A DNA stretch of 64,000 bases from Citrobacter sp. 18056 (GTDB taxonomy: Bacteria > Pseudomonadota > Gammaproteobacteria > Enterobacterales > Enterobacteriaceae): assembly GCA_902706235.1 (NCBI GenBank), contig CACSJR010000010.1, positions 62,001 through 126,000 of the forward strand, given 5' to 3'. The notes beneath the pieces are model-generated. The model did not search any database and had not been told where the DNA came from. It saw nothing but the letters and a program-made list of their open reading frames with translations. This document shows positions 1 to 9,346 of the stretch, piece by piece. Within the stretch, counting starts at the first letter, position 1. The number at the start of each line of letters is the position of its first letter. Position numbers and translations under genes: made by a program.

Positions 1-2
1 TT

Positions 3-329
3 TTACGACATCACTGGCAGAAAGAGACCGGGTTTGCCTTCCCGTCAGGTCACACGATGTTTGCTGCCAGTTGGGCGCTGCTGGGCGTGGGGCTGCTGTG
101 GCCGCGTCGTCGCACAATAACCATCGCGGTTCTGCTGGTGTGGGCAACAGCGGTAATGGGCAGCCGTTTGCTGCTGGGGATGCACTGGCCGCGCGATTTA
201 GTGGTCGCCACCCTGATGTCCTGGCTGCTGGTGACGCTTGCCACCTGGTTTGCGCAAAAACTCTGTGGCCCGTTGACGCCGCCAGGGGAAGAAGCAAGGG
301 AAATCCGAAACCGCGAGTCTGAAGAGTGA
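3..329 (+). CDS. pgpB: PgpB, phosphatidylglycerophosphatase B (3' part)
   Basis: C-terminal 108 codons of the PAP2-superfamily inner-membrane phosphatase that removes phosphate from phosphatidylglycerophosphate, undecaprenyl pyrophosphate and similar lipid phosphates. The reading frame is open from base 3; the gene enters from the left edge. Visible are the PAP2 motif PSGHT (first catalytic His) and the second motif SRLLLGMHWPRD (second His plus Asp), separated by hydrophobic helices, then a charged cytoplasmic tail. The sequence is very close to E. coli PgpB as I recall it, and the next genes (lapA, lapB, pyrF) are in the K-12 order. Residues before the window cannot be judged. Confidence 0.93.
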   Translation, partial: LRHHWQKETGFAFPSGHTMFAASWALLGVGLLWPRRRTITIAVLLVWATAVMGSRLLLGMHWPRDLVVATLMSWLLVTLATWFAQKLCGPLTPPGEEAREIRNRESEE

Positions 330-388
330 CGCAGGTTGATTTCGGTCGTTTCCACCCACAAATCCGTAGCTGGCAGCACGCTTGGCAG

Positions 389-407
389 TTTCGCCGTTGC
401 GGCGAAG
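389..407. other. Hairpin in the pgpB-lapA gap
   Basis: TTCGCCG and CGGCGAA form a 7-bp stem with a TTG loop, about 60 nt after the pgpB stop. No T-run follows, so it is not a classical intrinsic terminator; it may protect the pgpB 3' end. The rest of the gap to lapA (330-480) should carry the lapAB promoter, but I see no convincing pair of promoter hexamers. Confidence 0.3.
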
Positions 408-480
408 ATGGTACTTTATAAGGCTGGAAGCGAAAGATCGAACATGATTTATTCACATAAACCACATAACGGGAAGTAAT

Positions 481-789
481 GTGAAATATTTACTCATTTT
501 CTTATTGGTGTTGGCGATTTTCGTTGTCTCCGTCACCCTTGGCGCGCAAAACGATCAGCAGGTCACTTTTAACTATCTGCTGGCGCAAGGGGAGTTTCGG
601 ATCTCCACTCTGTTAGCGGTGCTTTTTGCCGCTGGATTTGCCATCGGCTGGCTGATTTGCGGCATGTTCTGGCTGCGTACTCGCGTCTCACTGCTGCGCG
701 CTGAGCGCAAAATTAAACGCCTTGAGCAACAAATTAACCCGGTCACTCCCGCTTCGTCTGCGCCGGTCGTTCCGGCTGTGAAGGAATAA
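481..789 (+). CDS. lapA: LapA, lipopolysaccharide assembly protein A
   Basis: 102-residue inner-membrane protein, same length as E. coli LapA (YciS). It has an N-terminal transmembrane helix (about residues 3-20), a second one (about 42-63), and a cytoplasmic basic, coiled-coil-like tail containing RAERKIKRLEQQI. LapA works with LapB in coordinating LPS synthesis and transport. The start is GTG at 481, preceded by the Shine-Dalgarno-like GGGAAG; the initiator and the start of the protein align exactly with the K-12 homologue. lapB follows 6 nt after the stop, so the two are one transcription unit. Only the last 20 residues diverge strongly, as is usual for this tail. Confidence 0.95.
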   Translation: MKYLLIFLLVLAIFVVSVTLGAQNDQQVTFNYLLAQGEFRISTLLAVLFAAGFAIGWLICGMFWLRTRVSLLRAERKIKRLEQQINPVTPASSAPVVPAVKE

Positions 790-795
790 CTTTCT

Positions 796-1965
796 ATGTT
801 GGAGTTGTTGTTTCTGCTTTTGCCCGTCGCCGCCGCGTATGGCTGGTACATGGGCCGCAGAAGTGCACAACAGTCCAAACAGGACGATGCTAGCCGCCTC
901 TCCCGTGACTACGTCGCGGGCGTAAACTTCCTGCTCAGCAATCAGCAGGACAAAGCGGTGGACCTGTTCCTCGACATGCTTAAAGAGGATACCGGCACCG
1001 TTGAGGCGCACCTGACGCTCGGGAACCTGTTCCGCTCGCGTGGTGAAGTCGACCGCGCTATTCGCATTCACCAGACCTTAATGGAAAGCGCCTCGCTGAC
1101 CTATGACCAGCGCCTGCTGGCAGTGCAGCAGCTGGGCCGTGACTACATGGCTGCGGGTCTGTATGACCGCGCAGAAGACATGTTCAGCCAGCTGGTGGAT
1201 GAAACTGAATTCCGTATTAGCGCGCTTCAGCAGCTGCTGCAAATTTACCAGGCAACCAGCGACTGGCAAAAAGCCATCGACGTCGCGGAGCGTCTGGTCA
1301 AACTCGGAAAAGAAAAACACCGCCCTGAAATAGCCCATTTCTGGTGCGAACTGGCCCTGCAGCAAATGGGCAACAGCGACATGGATAAAGCCATGACATT
1401 GCTGAAAAAGGGCGCCGCCGCCGATCGTAACAGCGCGCGCGTGTCTATCATGATGGGACGGGTGTTTATGACCAATGGTGATTACGCCAAAGCGGTGGAA
1501 TCACTGCAGCGCGTTATCGATCAGGACCGTGAACTGGTCAGCGAAACCCTGGAAATGCTGCAAACCTGCTACCAGCAACTCGGTAAAGATGAAGAATGGG
1601 AACACTTCCTGCGTCGCGCAGTGGAAGAGAATACCGGTGCCACCGCCGAGCTGATGCTGGCGCAAATCATGGAACAGCGCGAAGGTGCTGATACCGCACA
1701 AACCTACGTCACCCGCCAGCTTCAGCGCCACCCGACCATGCGAGTGTTCCATAAGTTAATGGATTACCACCTCAATGAAGCGGAAGAAGGGCGCGCGAAA
1801 GACAGCTTGATGGTGCTGCGGGACATGGTTGGCGAACAGGTGCGCAGCAAACCGCGCTATCGCTGCCAGAAATGCGGCTTCACCGCCTACACGCTTTACT
1901 GGCACTGTCCTTCCTGCCGAGCCTGGTCCTCGGTCAAACCTATCCGCGGCCTCGACGGTCAGTAA
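796..1965 (+). CDS. lapB: LapB (YciM), TPR protein controlling LPS synthesis
   Basis: 389 residues, the same length as E. coli LapB. The N-terminal hydrophobic helix (residues 2-17) anchors it to the inner membrane. Tetratricopeptide repeats fill about residues 35-330, and the C-terminus is a rubredoxin-type metal knuckle with Cys357, Cys360, Cys371 and Cys374. LapB is the adaptor that presents LpxC to the FtsH protease and so sets the balance between LPS and phospholipid; it is essential or nearly so in E. coli. All four metal-binding cysteines and the membrane anchor are present, so the protein looks functional. The gene sits directly behind lapA; pyrF follows after a gap of 193 nt with its own upstream region. 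Confidence 0.96.
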   Translation: MLELLFLLLPVAAAYGWYMGRRSAQQSKQDDASRLSRDYVAGVNFLLSNQQDKAVDLFLDMLKEDTGTVEAHLTLGNLFRSRGEVDRAIRIHQTLMESASLTYDQRLLAVQQLGRDYMAAGLYDRAEDMFSQLVDETEFRISALQQLLQIYQATSDWQKAIDVAERLVKLGKEKHRPEIAHFWCELALQQMGNSDMDKAMTLLKKGAAADRNSARVSIMMGRVFMTNGDYAKAVESLQRVIDQDRELVSETLEMLQTCYQQLGKDEEWEHFLRRAVEENTGATAELMLAQIMEQREGADTAQTYVTRQLQRHPTMRVFHKLMDYHLNEAEEGRAKDSLMVLRDMVGEQVRSKPRYRCQKCGFTAYTLYWHCPSCRAWSSVKPIRGLDGQ

Positions 1966-2158
1966 TTTTTAAAAAACCGATGCATTAGTTACAACATACT
2001 TGTTCGTTTTCAACATGCCTATTGTGGCATCGAGCCCGCCATCGCTGGGCAGGTGAAAACCGGAAAATGCAGCCTGTCAATTTCATGCTGTCGCAGGTAG
2101 AATGCACGCCGTTTACCGTTTTTACGCCGGTTGCGGCCCACAACAAGAAGGTCTGGTC

Positions 2159-2884
2159 ATGACGTCTGAATCCCGTATTGTTACTTCCTCTCCCGTAGTT
2201 GTTGCCCTTGATTATGATAATCGCGACAAAGCGCTGGCTTTCGTCGATCGTATCGACCCGCGCGACTGCCGTCTGAAAGTAGGCAAAGAGATGTTCACGC
2301 TGTTTGGGCCACAGCTGGTGCGAGACCTGCAACAGCGCGGGTTTGATATCTTCCTCGATCTGAAATTCCACGACATTCCCAACACCACTGCGCATGCGGT
2401 TGCCGCTGCCGCTGATTTAGGTGTCTGGATGGTGAATGTCCATGCCACCGGTGGTGCACGTATGATGACCGCCGCGCGTGAGGCGCTGTTATCGTTTGGC
2501 AAAGATGCGCCGCTACTGATTGCCGTCACCGTTCTGACCAGCATGGAAGCTAGCGATTTACAGGATTTGGGCATTTCGCTTTCTCCGGCGGATCATGCGG
2601 CGAAGCTGGCGGCGCTCACCCAACGTTGCGGTCTGGATGGGGTCGTATGCTCAGCTCAGGAAGCCGTACGCTTCAAGCAGGAACTGGGCCAGGCATTTAA
2701 ACTGATTACTCCGGGCATTCGTCCTGCGGGCAGCGATGCGGGCGATCAGCGTCGAATCATGACCCCAGAACAGGCGCAGATGGCGGGCGTTGACTACATG
2801 GTGATTGGACGCCCGGTGACTCAGTCAGTTGACCCGGCGCAAACGCTGCGTCAGATTAACGCATCGCTTACAAAGGAGGCCTAA
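2159..2884 (+). CDS. pyrF: PyrF, orotidine 5'-phosphate decarboxylase
   Basis: Last step of de novo UMP synthesis (OMP to UMP + CO2), cytoplasmic TIM barrel. The signature [10 protein letters not shown] holds the catalytic Asp-Lys-Asp set, and the C-terminal phosphate-binding segment VIGRPVTQS is intact. An open frame continues upstream to 2102, but the ATG at 2159 is preferred: it has AAGAAGG seven bases upstream and gives 241 residues, close to the 245 of E. coli, whose N-terminus aligns from here. The stop overlaps the yciH start (TAATG), and a strong AAAGGAGG for yciH lies in the pyrF 3' end, so the two genes are translationally coupled. Confidence 0.96.
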   Translation: MTSESRIVTSSPVVVALDYDNRDKALAFVDRIDPRDCRLKVGKEMFTLFGPQLVRDLQQRGFDIFLDLKFHDIPNTTAHAVAAAADLGVWMVNVHATGGARMMTAAREALLSFGKDAPLLIAVTVLTSMEASDLQDLGISLSPADHAAKLAALTQRCGLDGVVCSAQEAVRFKQELGQAFKLITPGIRPAGSDAGDQRRIMTPEQAQMAGVDYMVIGRPVTQSVDPAQTLRQINASLTKEA

Positions 2885-3210
2885 TGAACGATTCCAACAG
2901 CCGTCTGGTGTATTCCACCGACAGCGGTCGAATTGACGAACCGAAAGCGGCTGTCGAGCGTCCAAAAGGCGACGGCATTGTGCGCATTCAGCGTCAGACC
3001 AGCGGACGTAAAGGCAAAGGCGTGTGTTTGATTACCGGCATTGATGCCGATGATGCCGAACTTACGAAAATTGCCGCCGAACTGAAAAAGAAATGTGGCT
3101 GCGGTGGGGCGCTGAAAGATGGCGTGATTGAAATTCAGGGCGATAAGCGTGACCTGATTAAATCCCTGCTTGAAGCCAAAGGCATGAAGGTCAAACTGGC
3201 TGGCGGTTAA
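2884..3210 (+). CDS. yciH: YciH, SUI1/eIF1-like translation factor
   Basis: 108 residues with the SUI1 fold, the bacterial relative of eukaryotic eIF1. Recognisable features are the RKGKGVCLITG strand, a KKKCGCGGALKDGVIEIQG core, and the terminal KSLLEAKGMKVKLAGG helix-strand. In E. coli it can affect initiation-codon fidelity in vitro and is linked to stress translation; its physiological role is not settled. The ATG overlaps the pyrF stop by one base and has the Shine-Dalgarno AAAGGAGG, so it is expressed as the second gene of a pyrF-yciH unit. A strong hairpin terminator begins 33 nt after its stop. Confidence 0.95.
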   Translation: MNDSNSRLVYSTDSGRIDEPKAAVERPKGDGIVRIQRQTSGRKGKGVCLITGIDADDAELTKIAAELKKKCGCGGALKDGVIEIQGDKRDLIKSLLEAKGMKVKLAGG

Positions 3211-3243
3211 CGTCACCTGTTTTCCATTATTGTCGTCAGATAT

Positions 3244-3273
3244 AAAAAGGCCACGCAATTGCGTGGCTTTTTT
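3244..3273. terminator. Bidirectional terminator between yciH and osmB
   Basis: AAAAAGGCCACGC, a short loop, then GCGTGGCTTTTTT form a GC-rich stem flanked by an A-run on one side and a T-run on the other. It can end both the pyrF-yciH transcript (+) and, less directly, the osmB transcript (-), which ends about 70 nt further on. Confidence 0.85.
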
Positions 3274-3340
3274 ACAGGTGAAAGTAGTGTGTGTAAGTCA
3301 GACCTGAATATCGTTTTCTTTATTATTTCCCGAAAGGGAA

Positions 3341-3559
3341 TTATTTACCGACCTGGTGACCAATAATACCACCGACTGCTGCCCCGCCCAGAGTACCTAG
3401 CGTGCTACCGTCGGTCAGCACGGCGCCACCGAGGGCACCCGCGCCCGCACCGATAGCGGTGTTACGGTCACGTTTGGACCAGTTTGAACATGCACTCAGG
3501 GACATGATCAGCGTTGCAGCCAGCACGGCCGCGGTCATTTTTTTGCTCATTGAAGTCAT
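3341..3559 (-). CDS. osmB: OsmB, osmotically inducible lipoprotein
   Basis: 72 residues, nearly identical to E. coli OsmB. A lipoprotein signal peptide ends in the lipobox LSAC with the lipidated cysteine at residue 24; the mature part contains the glycine-zipper repeat GAGAGALGGAVLTDG...GTLGGAAVGGIIGHQVGK, typical of glycine-zipper outer-membrane lipoproteins. Expression in E. coli responds to osmotic stress and stationary phase. The start has AGGAGAG upstream, and a sigma-S-like -10 element lies about 40 nt before the ATG. The protein's molecular function is unknown. Confidence 0.95.
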   Translation of the reverse strand: MTSMSKKMTAAVLAATLIMSLSACSNWSKRDRNTAIGAGAGALGGAVLTDGSTLGTLGGAAVGGIIGHQVGK

Positions 3560-3600
3560 AAAGTTCTCTCCTGAATAATATCTCCACGAAAGTGCCTACA

Positions 3601-3610
3601 TTCAGTTTAG
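3601..3610 (-). promoter_or_regulatory. Possible sigma-S -10 element for osmB
   Basis: On the minus strand CTAAACTGAA matches 8 of 10 positions of the extended sigma-S -10 consensus CTATACTTAA. A start point near 3594 would give a leader of about 35 nt for osmB. osmB is a known RpoS-dependent gene in E. coli, which supports the call, but no -35 is convincing. The rest of the 3560-3857 gap holds no gene I can support. Confidence 0.45.
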
Positions 3611-3857
3611 TCCTGAAGGGAAACCGTTCGGCATTCATGGAATTGTGTTGCGCAGGTGTTACTAAAATCACGCAAGTGATAGTCACTTCCTGTTATATCG
3701 CTAACATTAATTTTACGTCGTCGGGCGAGAACAGGGAGGTAAAAAATCTTAATTGGTGCGTCAGAAGAATCCTAGATATGACAGGGTGTTGAAGAATGAA
3801 ACAGAATGGAAATATCGGGGCGTGGAGTATTTAAGCAGAATATTATGCGGAAAGAAG

Positions 3858-3884
3858 CAACCCCCGCGGACGGGGGCTTTTTTC
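3858..3884. terminator. Intrinsic terminator at the 3' end of yciT
   Basis: CCCCCG-CGGA-CGGGGG hairpin with a T6 run to its right. The T-run faces the plus strand, so it best stops transcription coming from the osmB side; on the minus strand only a broken T-run (TTGCTTCTTT) follows, which may still serve yciT, whose stop codon overlaps the region. Confidence 0.7.
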
Positions 3885-4632
3885 ATGGACGTTTAACGAT
3901 ATCTACCGTTAAACCAGAGTGTTCGAGCAGATGCTGATGCTCGGCAGAAAGGCCATCATCGGTGATGACGCGATTAAACTTCTGCATTGGGCCAAGCGGG
4001 TAAGGGTGAACCGCGCCAAACTTCGAGCTGTCGCTCAGTACAATGGTTTCACACTCTTTATCCAGCACAGCGCTCACCACATCCGCACGCATCATATCGC
4101 GACCGGTGAAGCCGGTATCATGTTGCCAACCGTCCACCCCAATAAAAGCTTTGCTGAAATGCACCTGCTGAATGAACTGGCGGGTTAGAGGTCCAACCAT
4201 ACTTTCGCTTTTCTTCTGATAAATGCCCCCGAGTAAAATCACTTCGCCCGGTGTTTCTTTCAGGAGATGCGCAATATAGCTGCTGACGGTGATGATGGTA
4301 ATCCCCGGCTGCTCAGAGAGCGCGCGGGCGAGCAGGGCGTTGCTGCTACCGTTCTCGATAAACACCGTTTCGCCTGGGCTGACAAGGCGGGCAGCCCAGG
4401 CGGCAAGTTCACGTTTGAGCGAGAAATTGTTCATCATTCGCGTCTCGACGTCTTCGCTGTCGAGCGGCACGGCGAAGCCATGAGTACGGCGCAGATAACT
4501 TTGTTTTTCCAGCAGATTCAGATCCTGACGGATAGTCACCTCTGAAACCCCGGTCATCAGGGCGAGATCGGCAACGCTCATGCGTCCTTTGTCGATCACC
4601 ATTTGCAAAATAGATTGTTGTCGGGCGTTCAT
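3883..4632 (-). CDS. yciT: YciT, DeoR-family transcriptional regulator
   Basis: 249 residues, the same as E. coli YciT. The N-terminal DeoR-type winged helix-turn-helix (about residues 3-57: [20 protein letters not shown]) is followed by the DeoR C-terminal sensor domain of the sugar-phosphate-isomerase fold, with the conserved FIENGSSN and FIGVDGW segments. DeoR relatives bind phosphorylated sugars. YciT of E. coli has been linked to osmotic-stress control, but its ligand is not known. yciZ lies 18 nt upstream of its ATG on the same strand, so yciZ-yciT may be co-transcribed. Confidence 0.93.
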   Translation of the reverse strand: MNARQQSILQMVIDKGRMSVADLALMTGVSEVTIRQDLNLLEKQSYLRRTHGFAVPLDSEDVETRMMNNFSLKRELAAWAARLVSPGETVFIENGSSNALLARALSEQPGITIITVSSYIAHLLKETPGEVILLGGIYQKKSESMVGPLTRQFIQQVHFSKAFIGVDGWQHDTGFTGRDMMRADVVSAVLDKECETIVLSDSSKFGAVHPYPLGPMQKFNRVITDDGLSAEHQHLLEHSGLTVDIVKRP

Positions 4633-4650
4633 ATCAAGGTCACTACTGTT

Positions 4651-4833
4651 TTAAATTTCCCAAGGGGATTTAGGCTGAGCGGATTTTTGTTCCTGCTCGC
4701 CGGACGCCTGAGCCAAAAGCTCTGCTTTCAGGATTTCGAGATTGTTAATTGCAGAGTGGTAATCACCCGCCACCAGAATATCCAGCACGGTATCAACACG
4801 TTGAGCTAACTGGCGCGCATCGAGGTTTGACAT
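4651..4833 (-). CDS. yciZ: YciZ, small conserved protein (UPF0509)
   Basis: 60 residues, aligning over its whole length with the 57-residue E. coli YciZ: a predicted amphipathic helix ([20 protein letters not shown]) and the invariant end PKSPWEI or APWEI. A longer open frame starts at 4908 and would add a hydrophobic stretch that imitates a signal peptide, but the family begins at the ATG at 4833, which has CAGGA upstream. Function unknown. It precedes yciT on the same strand with an 18-nt gap. Confidence 0.88.
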   Translation of the reverse strand: MSNLDARQLAQRVDTVLDILVAGDYHSAINNLEILKAELLAQASGEQEQKSAQPKSPWEI

Positions 4834-5007
4834 AGGCAATCCTGAGAGAAAAGTAAGAAAAATCAATGATGCAAAAAAAGGGGGCAAAAGAGAAGCGGAA
4901 AATGTCATGGGCTAAAAACACATAACGAAAAATTATAAATTACGACTCCGGATATCCGCAAGAAATGGCCTGGATTAGCCTGATAATGTGCGCAATGGGC
5001 GACGTGA

Positions 5008-5139
5008 AGCGCTGCGGCCTATGTGCGGGCCTGTGTGGACGCCGGATTCTGTCTCGAGGACAAAGACATTGCCTATATGGAGCGTCTGGTCATGTTGCAG
5101 AACCGGCGTACCCAGGTCTCGCTGCGCAAAGCCAGCTAA
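5008..5139 (+). pseudogene. Orphan coding-like fragment, possible gene remnant
   Basis: Between yciZ and pdeR, frame 1 of the plus strand stays open for 43 codons after a TGA at 5005 and reads like a genuine protein C-terminus (it includes AAAYVRACVDAG and DIAYMERLVMLQNRRTQ before the TAA). There is no ATG with a ribosome-binding site at its head; only GTG 5023 or internal ATGs are available. The stop overlaps the pdeR 3' end by four bases. I do not recognise the family. It may be the 3' remnant of a lost gene or a chance frame; codon choice looks coding-like but the stretch is short. Confidence 0.3.
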
Positions 5140-7127
5140 CGCAGCTTGCGGGTCTGACGTCGCTTTAGCCAGCGCTCAAACACGGCAGCGGGCATTGGCT
5201 TAGCAAATAAGAAACCTTGCCGCTCGTTGACGCCATTCTTGGTCAGAAAGGCGTCTTCTTTCGCGCTTTCCACGCCTTCAGCGATCACCTGTAAATTCAG
5301 CGCCTGGGCCACTGCCACGATGGCGCGCACCAGTGATTGCGCGACGGGCTGCTTATGCACATCGCGCACGAACACCTGATCCAGTTTGATGGCGTCAATT
5401 GGGAAACGGGCCAGCTGTGAAAGCGACGAATATCCAGTACCGAAGTCATCCAGATGCACCTGCGCCCCGAGCGCGCTGAACTGCTGGATAACCGACTGCG
5501 CTAGCTCCTCGTTTTCAATCAGGCAACTTTCCGTCAATTCGACGTCGATAGGGCAATATTCAAAATTCAGGTCACGTAACGCCTGTTTTAAATCACTGAA
5601 AATGGTCTGGTCGGCAAGCTGACGCGCCGACACGTTCACCGCCACGCGCAGGTTAATGCCTTTGTCACGCCATAGCGCCACCTGGCGCACCACGTCGAGC
5701 ATAACCCAGCGCCCGAGCGGCACAATCAGCCCGGACTCTTCGGCGTAGGAGATAAATTCGGCCGGCCCTATTAGCCCGCGTTCCGGCGACTCCCACCGGA
5801 CTAAGGCTTCCAGGCTGCGAACTTCACCGCGCCAGGTGATTTTCGGCTGGTAGTGAATCACCAGTTGGTTGTTATCCAGCGCTTTACGCAGGTTGGTGTC
5901 GAGCCACAAATACTCAAACACGCGCTGGTTCATTTCCGGGGAGAAGACGCAGAATTTTCCGCGACCGCCTTCTTTGGCGGTGTACATGGCGGTGTCGGCG
6001 TTACGGATCAGGCTTTCTTTGTCGTTCCCGTGTTGAGGGGCGAGGGAAATGCCGAGCGAACAGCCAGAATAGACTTCAATCAGCCCAATGCGGAACGGGT
6101 CACGCAGGCGATTGAGAATCCGCGAGGCCATCGCTTCCAGGCTGCCCTGGGAGGTTTGGGTCGCCAGGATGATAAACTCATCGCCGCCGAGGCGTGCCAG
6201 GGTCTGGCCTTCCTCCAGGCAGCTTAAAATTGATAACGCCACTGACTGCAGGAGCTGATCGCCAAACATATGCCCGTAGGCATCGTTCACCTTTTTGAAG
6301 TTATCGAGGTCGAGATACACAATGCCGACCTGATTATCTTCGCGAGTTTTAATCGCGTCGGTGATCATGTCATTGATGGCGTTACGGTTAGGCAAACCGG
6401 TAATGGTATCGGTATTGGCGAGAACCCGCAGGCGCTCCTGGGCGCGGCGTTCTTCGGTAATGTCGGTGCCAGAGCAGATCAAATATATTTCGTTTTTACC
6501 GCTGCCACTGTGCACGAATTTATTGCGGAATAAAAACAGGCGCTGACCTTTGCGGGTTTTAACCCAGCGCTCGACTTCATACGAACTGCCGTTTTTAAAG
6601 AACCCGCTAATATTACGGCGCGAGGCGGCGGCTTCCGCCGGGCTCATAAACAGCTTAAAAACGTTCTGTCCAATCACCTCATGTTCTTTCATCCCGGTAT
6701 ATTCTTCGCTCAAACGATTAAAGCGCTGAATATTGCCGTGGCGATCAAGAATAACGATAACGGAGTTGGCTTCGGAAACGACCTGCTCGGCGAAGGAGAG
6801 CCCTTGCACAAGGTCGCGAGCAACTGAGCCGGTATCATCCCAGGCTGATGCGCTACCAGCCCATTGCGATTTATTGATTTTACGGCCCACCAGATGCACC
6901 AGCACCGGGTTGCCATAAAGATTCAGGCTCAGCGTCAGACTGGAGGTGATCACCGTCATCTCGCGTATACAGTTCGCCTGATCCGCACTTAGCGCCACCA
7001 CCTGACTCGTGTCGGTCTCCTCGATGGCCGCCAGCTGCAGCGCGTTGCTGTCACCGGACAATCGCCAGTAGGGACTGCTGGTCCCCAGATACCGAAAGAG
7101 CAGGTTTTTCTCCAGTTCCTCTGACAT
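5136..7127 (-). CDS. pdeR: PdeR (YciR/Gmr), c-di-GMP phosphodiesterase
   Basis: 663 residues (E. coli 661). Order: an N-terminal region, a PAS domain (about 115-225), a GGDEF domain with intact GGDEF at 314-318, and an EAL domain whose EAL motif starts at Glu440 with metal and catalytic signatures ([23 protein letters not shown]). In E. coli PdeR is a trigger enzyme: when c-di-GMP is low it binds and inhibits DgcM and MlrA, blocking csgD and curli; c-di-GMP hydrolysis releases them. ATG 7127 has GGGAGAAG upstream and aligns with the K-12 start; a TTG four codons earlier lies inside that ribosome-binding site. Its partner dgcM is present at 56.9 kb but internally deleted. Confidence 0.95.
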   Translation of the reverse strand: MSEELEKNLLFRYLGTSSPYWRLSGDSNALQLAAIEETDTSQVVALSADQANCIREMTVITSSLTLSLNLYGNPVLVHLVGRKINKSQWAGSASAWDDTGSVARDLVQGLSFAEQVVSEANSVIVILDRHGNIQRFNRLSEEYTGMKEHEVIGQNVFKLFMSPAEAAASRRNISGFFKNGSSYEVERWVKTRKGQRLFLFRNKFVHSGSGKNEIYLICSGTDITEERRAQERLRVLANTDTITGLPNRNAINDMITDAIKTREDNQVGIVYLDLDNFKKVNDAYGHMFGDQLLQSVALSILSCLEEGQTLARLGGDEFIILATQTSQGSLEAMASRILNRLRDPFRIGLIEVYSGCSLGISLAPQHGNDKESLIRNADTAMYTAKEGGRGKFCVFSPEMNQRVFEYLWLDTNLRKALDNNQLVIHYQPKITWRGEVRSLEALVRWESPERGLIGPAEFISYAEESGLIVPLGRWVMLDVVRQVALWRDKGINLRVAVNVSARQLADQTIFSDLKQALRDLNFEYCPIDVELTESCLIENEELAQSVIQQFSALGAQVHLDDFGTGYSSLSQLARFPIDAIKLDQVFVRDVHKQPVAQSLVRAIVAVAQALNLQVIAEGVESAKEDAFLTKNGVNERQGFLFAKPMPAAVFERWLKRRQTRKLR

Positions 7128-7279
7128 CTCTTCTCCCAAACCACATTAGCGCAACCATTGATAAAAGCCGGCACAGCCAGATTATTGTTTTAAGTGGAAA
7201 TGCTCCACTTTATTGTGATCGCTTTTGCTGGAATGTGGGGGGAATTGTGGAAAAAAAGTGTGGAAGGAATCGTATTGCA

Positions 7280-7319
7280 GAAGAAGAAAAGGGCAGCCAA
7301 CCAATGATTAGCCGCCCTT
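7280..7319 (-). terminator. rnb terminator
   Basis: On the minus strand, just after the rnb stop, AAGGGCGGCTAA pairs with TTGGCTGCCCTT (12 bp with two G-T wobbles, 7-nt loop), followed by the T-rich TTCTTCTTCT. It should uncouple rnb from pdeR, whose start is about 150 nt further on. The remaining gap (7128-7279) presumably carries the pdeR promoter. Confidence 0.8.
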
Positions 7320-7324
7320 AAGTA

Positions 7325-9265
7325 TTACACCTGGAATGGACGCGCGATAACGCTGCGGGTTTCCATTCGGACTTCGGCGATCGTGACGTCGATAACATCG
7401 GTCACTTTATAAACGGTTTCGCCTTTGATTTGCACGGTACCACTTTCCTGGCTGCAGACCATTTCATCACGCACGGCGTGCAGGAACGGTGCCGGAATAA
7501 ATGCTACGGCGCCGTTATCCACCAGACGAACGCGCATTCCGCCGCGGCTGATATCAATGATTTCAGCAGCAAAACGGGTATCGGTGCCCGCTTTGTCATT
7601 CAGGAAACGTGCATACAGCCAGTCGGCCACATCACGCTCGGCCATACGATTCAGGCGGCGACGTTCTGCCATCTGAAGAGTGGCGTCTTCCTGCGGACGA
7701 GACGCGGTTTCACCTTTGATAATTGATTTCAGCAGACGATGGTTGACCATGTCGCCGTATTTACGAATTGGTGAAGTCCAGGTAGCGTAGGCCTCAAGAC
7801 CCAGACCGAAGTGCGGACCCGGCTCGGTGCTGATTTCAGCGAAGGACTGGAAGCGACGAATGCGGCTGTCGAGGAAGCCAGTCGGCATCGCATCGAGTTC
7901 ACGGCGCAGCTTACAGAAACCGTCCAGCGTCAGCACTTCCTGCGGATCGACGTGCACGTCGTGGGTCTTCATCAGCTCAGAAAGCTGTTCCGTTTTCGCC
8001 GGGTCAAAACCGGTGTGAACGTTGTAGATACCGAAACCAAGCTTATCGCGCAGCACGCGAGCCGCGCAGATGTTGGCGGCAATCATAGACTCTTCAACGA
8101 TGCGGTTGGCGATGCGACGCGGTTCAGCGACGATATCCAGCACTTCACCTTGTTCACCGAGCACGAAGCGGTAGTCCGGGCGGTCTTTGAACACCAGCGC
8201 GTGGTTATGACGCCACTCGCCGCGCAGAGCGCAAATGCGTTCCAGCAGTTTGATTTGTCCGGCGATCGCGTCATTCTGCGGCTGCCAGCTACCGTTGCCT
8301 TCCAGCCAGTCAGAAACATCGTCATAGGCCAGCTTGGCTTTGGACTCAATGGTGGCAGTGAAGAATTCGATATCGTCTTCGATGGTGCCATCGGCAGAGA
8401 TAATCATGCGGCAGGCGAGAACCGGACGCACTTCATTCGCGCGCAGGGAGCACAGGTCGTCAGAGAGTTCGCGTGGCAGCATCGGGATATTGAAGCCAGG
8501 AAGGTAGTTGGTGAATGCGCGAATTTTCGCGGCGTTATCCAGCTTACTCCCTTCTGCGATCCACGCGGTCGGATCGGCGATGGCAACGATCAGATGCAGT
8601 TTTCCGTCAGCGGCTTCTTCTGCATATAACGCATCGTCCATATCCTGGGTGCTGGCGCTATCGATAGTCACGAAGTCCAGCGCAGTCAGATCGCGACGCT
8701 CCAGACCTTCATCCAGCATCTCGGTTGCGGTGCCTTCCGGGGCCACTTTCTCAAGATTATGGCGCGCCAGCGTTACCCACCATGGAACGAAATGATCGTC
8801 GCCGTAGGTAATGAAGTGGGTGAGTTCAGCGTAGAAACTGCGGTCGCCTTTCAAAGGATGACGGCGCATTTCTGCCACGGCCCAGTCACCCTCTTTAAAA
8901 TCGTGTTCCAGGCCGCGCACAGGGCGGCACTGGATGGCATCTCTCAGCAGCGGATGATCGGGTACGATGGATAGACGATCGTCCTTCTTCTGCACGCGGC
9001 CAACAAAACGCGTCAGGAACGGCTCGACCAGTTCTTCTGGTTCGGCGCTTTCTTTTCCTTTGTCGCCACTATGGATGGTGGCAATGATGCGGTCACCATG
9101 CATCACTTTTTTCATCTGTGGTGGAGAGATGAAATAGCTTTTCTGGGCATCGACTTCGAGAAAACCAAAGCCTTTTTCGGTGCCTTTCACCACCCCTTCA
9201 GCGCGAGGGGTCTGGGAATGAAGTTGCTGTTTTAGCTGTGCAAGCAGCGGGTTATCCTGAAGCAT
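7325..9265 (-). CDS. rnb: Rnb, exoribonuclease II
   Basis: 646 residues (E. coli RNase II 644; one of the extra residues lies in the [10 protein letters not shown] loop of the first domain). Processive, Mg-dependent 3'-to-5' hydrolysis of single-stranded RNA. Domains: two cold-shock domains (about 1-175), the catalytic RNB domain containing [13 protein letters not shown] with the four metal-binding aspartates (about 202-211), and a C-terminal S1 domain (about 560-646). The segment [18 protein letters not shown] of the active-site channel is intact. yciW lies 81 nt upstream on the same strand; the gap likely contains the rnb promoter. Confidence 0.97.
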   Translation of the reverse strand: MLQDNPLLAQLKQQLHSQTPRAEGVVKGTEKGFGFLEVDAQKSYFISPPQMKKVMHGDRIIATIHSGDKGKESAEPEELVEPFLTRFVGRVQKKDDRLSIVPDHPLLRDAIQCRPVRGLEHDFKEGDWAVAEMRRHPLKGDRSFYAELTHFITYGDDHFVPWWVTLARHNLEKVAPEGTATEMLDEGLERRDLTALDFVTIDSASTQDMDDALYAEEAADGKLHLIVAIADPTAWIAEGSKLDNAAKIRAFTNYLPGFNIPMLPRELSDDLCSLRANEVRPVLACRMIISADGTIEDDIEFFTATIESKAKLAYDDVSDWLEGNGSWQPQNDAIAGQIKLLERICALRGEWRHNHALVFKDRPDYRFVLGEQGEVLDIVAEPRRIANRIVEESMIAANICAARVLRDKLGFGIYNVHTGFDPAKTEQLSELMKTHDVHVDPQEVLTLDGFCKLRRELDAMPTGFLDSRIRRFQSFAEISTEPGPHFGLGLEAYATWTSPIRKYGDMVNHRLLKSIIKGETASRPQEDATLQMAERRRLNRMAERDVADWLYARFLNDKAGTDTRFAAEIIDISRGGMRVRLVDNGAVAFIPAPFLHAVRDEMVCSQESGTVQIKGETVYKVTDVIDVTIAEVRMETRSVIARPFQV

Positions 9266-9346
9266 AATTATGTATTTTCGTGGCCAAAAGAGCGGCTGAC
9301 AGTTTTACGCGAATATGCCTGTCGCAGCAAGCGAACTTTAAGCCTT

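Noticed and set aside
2102-2158. Extended pyrF start
   Set aside because: The internal ATG at 2159 has AAGAAGG at proper spacing and the residues before it do not fit the PyrF fold or family.
3592-3792. 66-codon plus-strand frame upstream of osmB
   Set aside because: GTG start without ribosome-binding site, no protein-like pattern, and it crosses the osmB promoter region.
4834-4908. 25-codon upstream extension of yciZ resembling a signal peptide
   Set aside because: YciZ homologues start at the later ATG; the hydrophobic stretch comes from the T-rich leader read in frame, and it lacks a ribosome-binding site.
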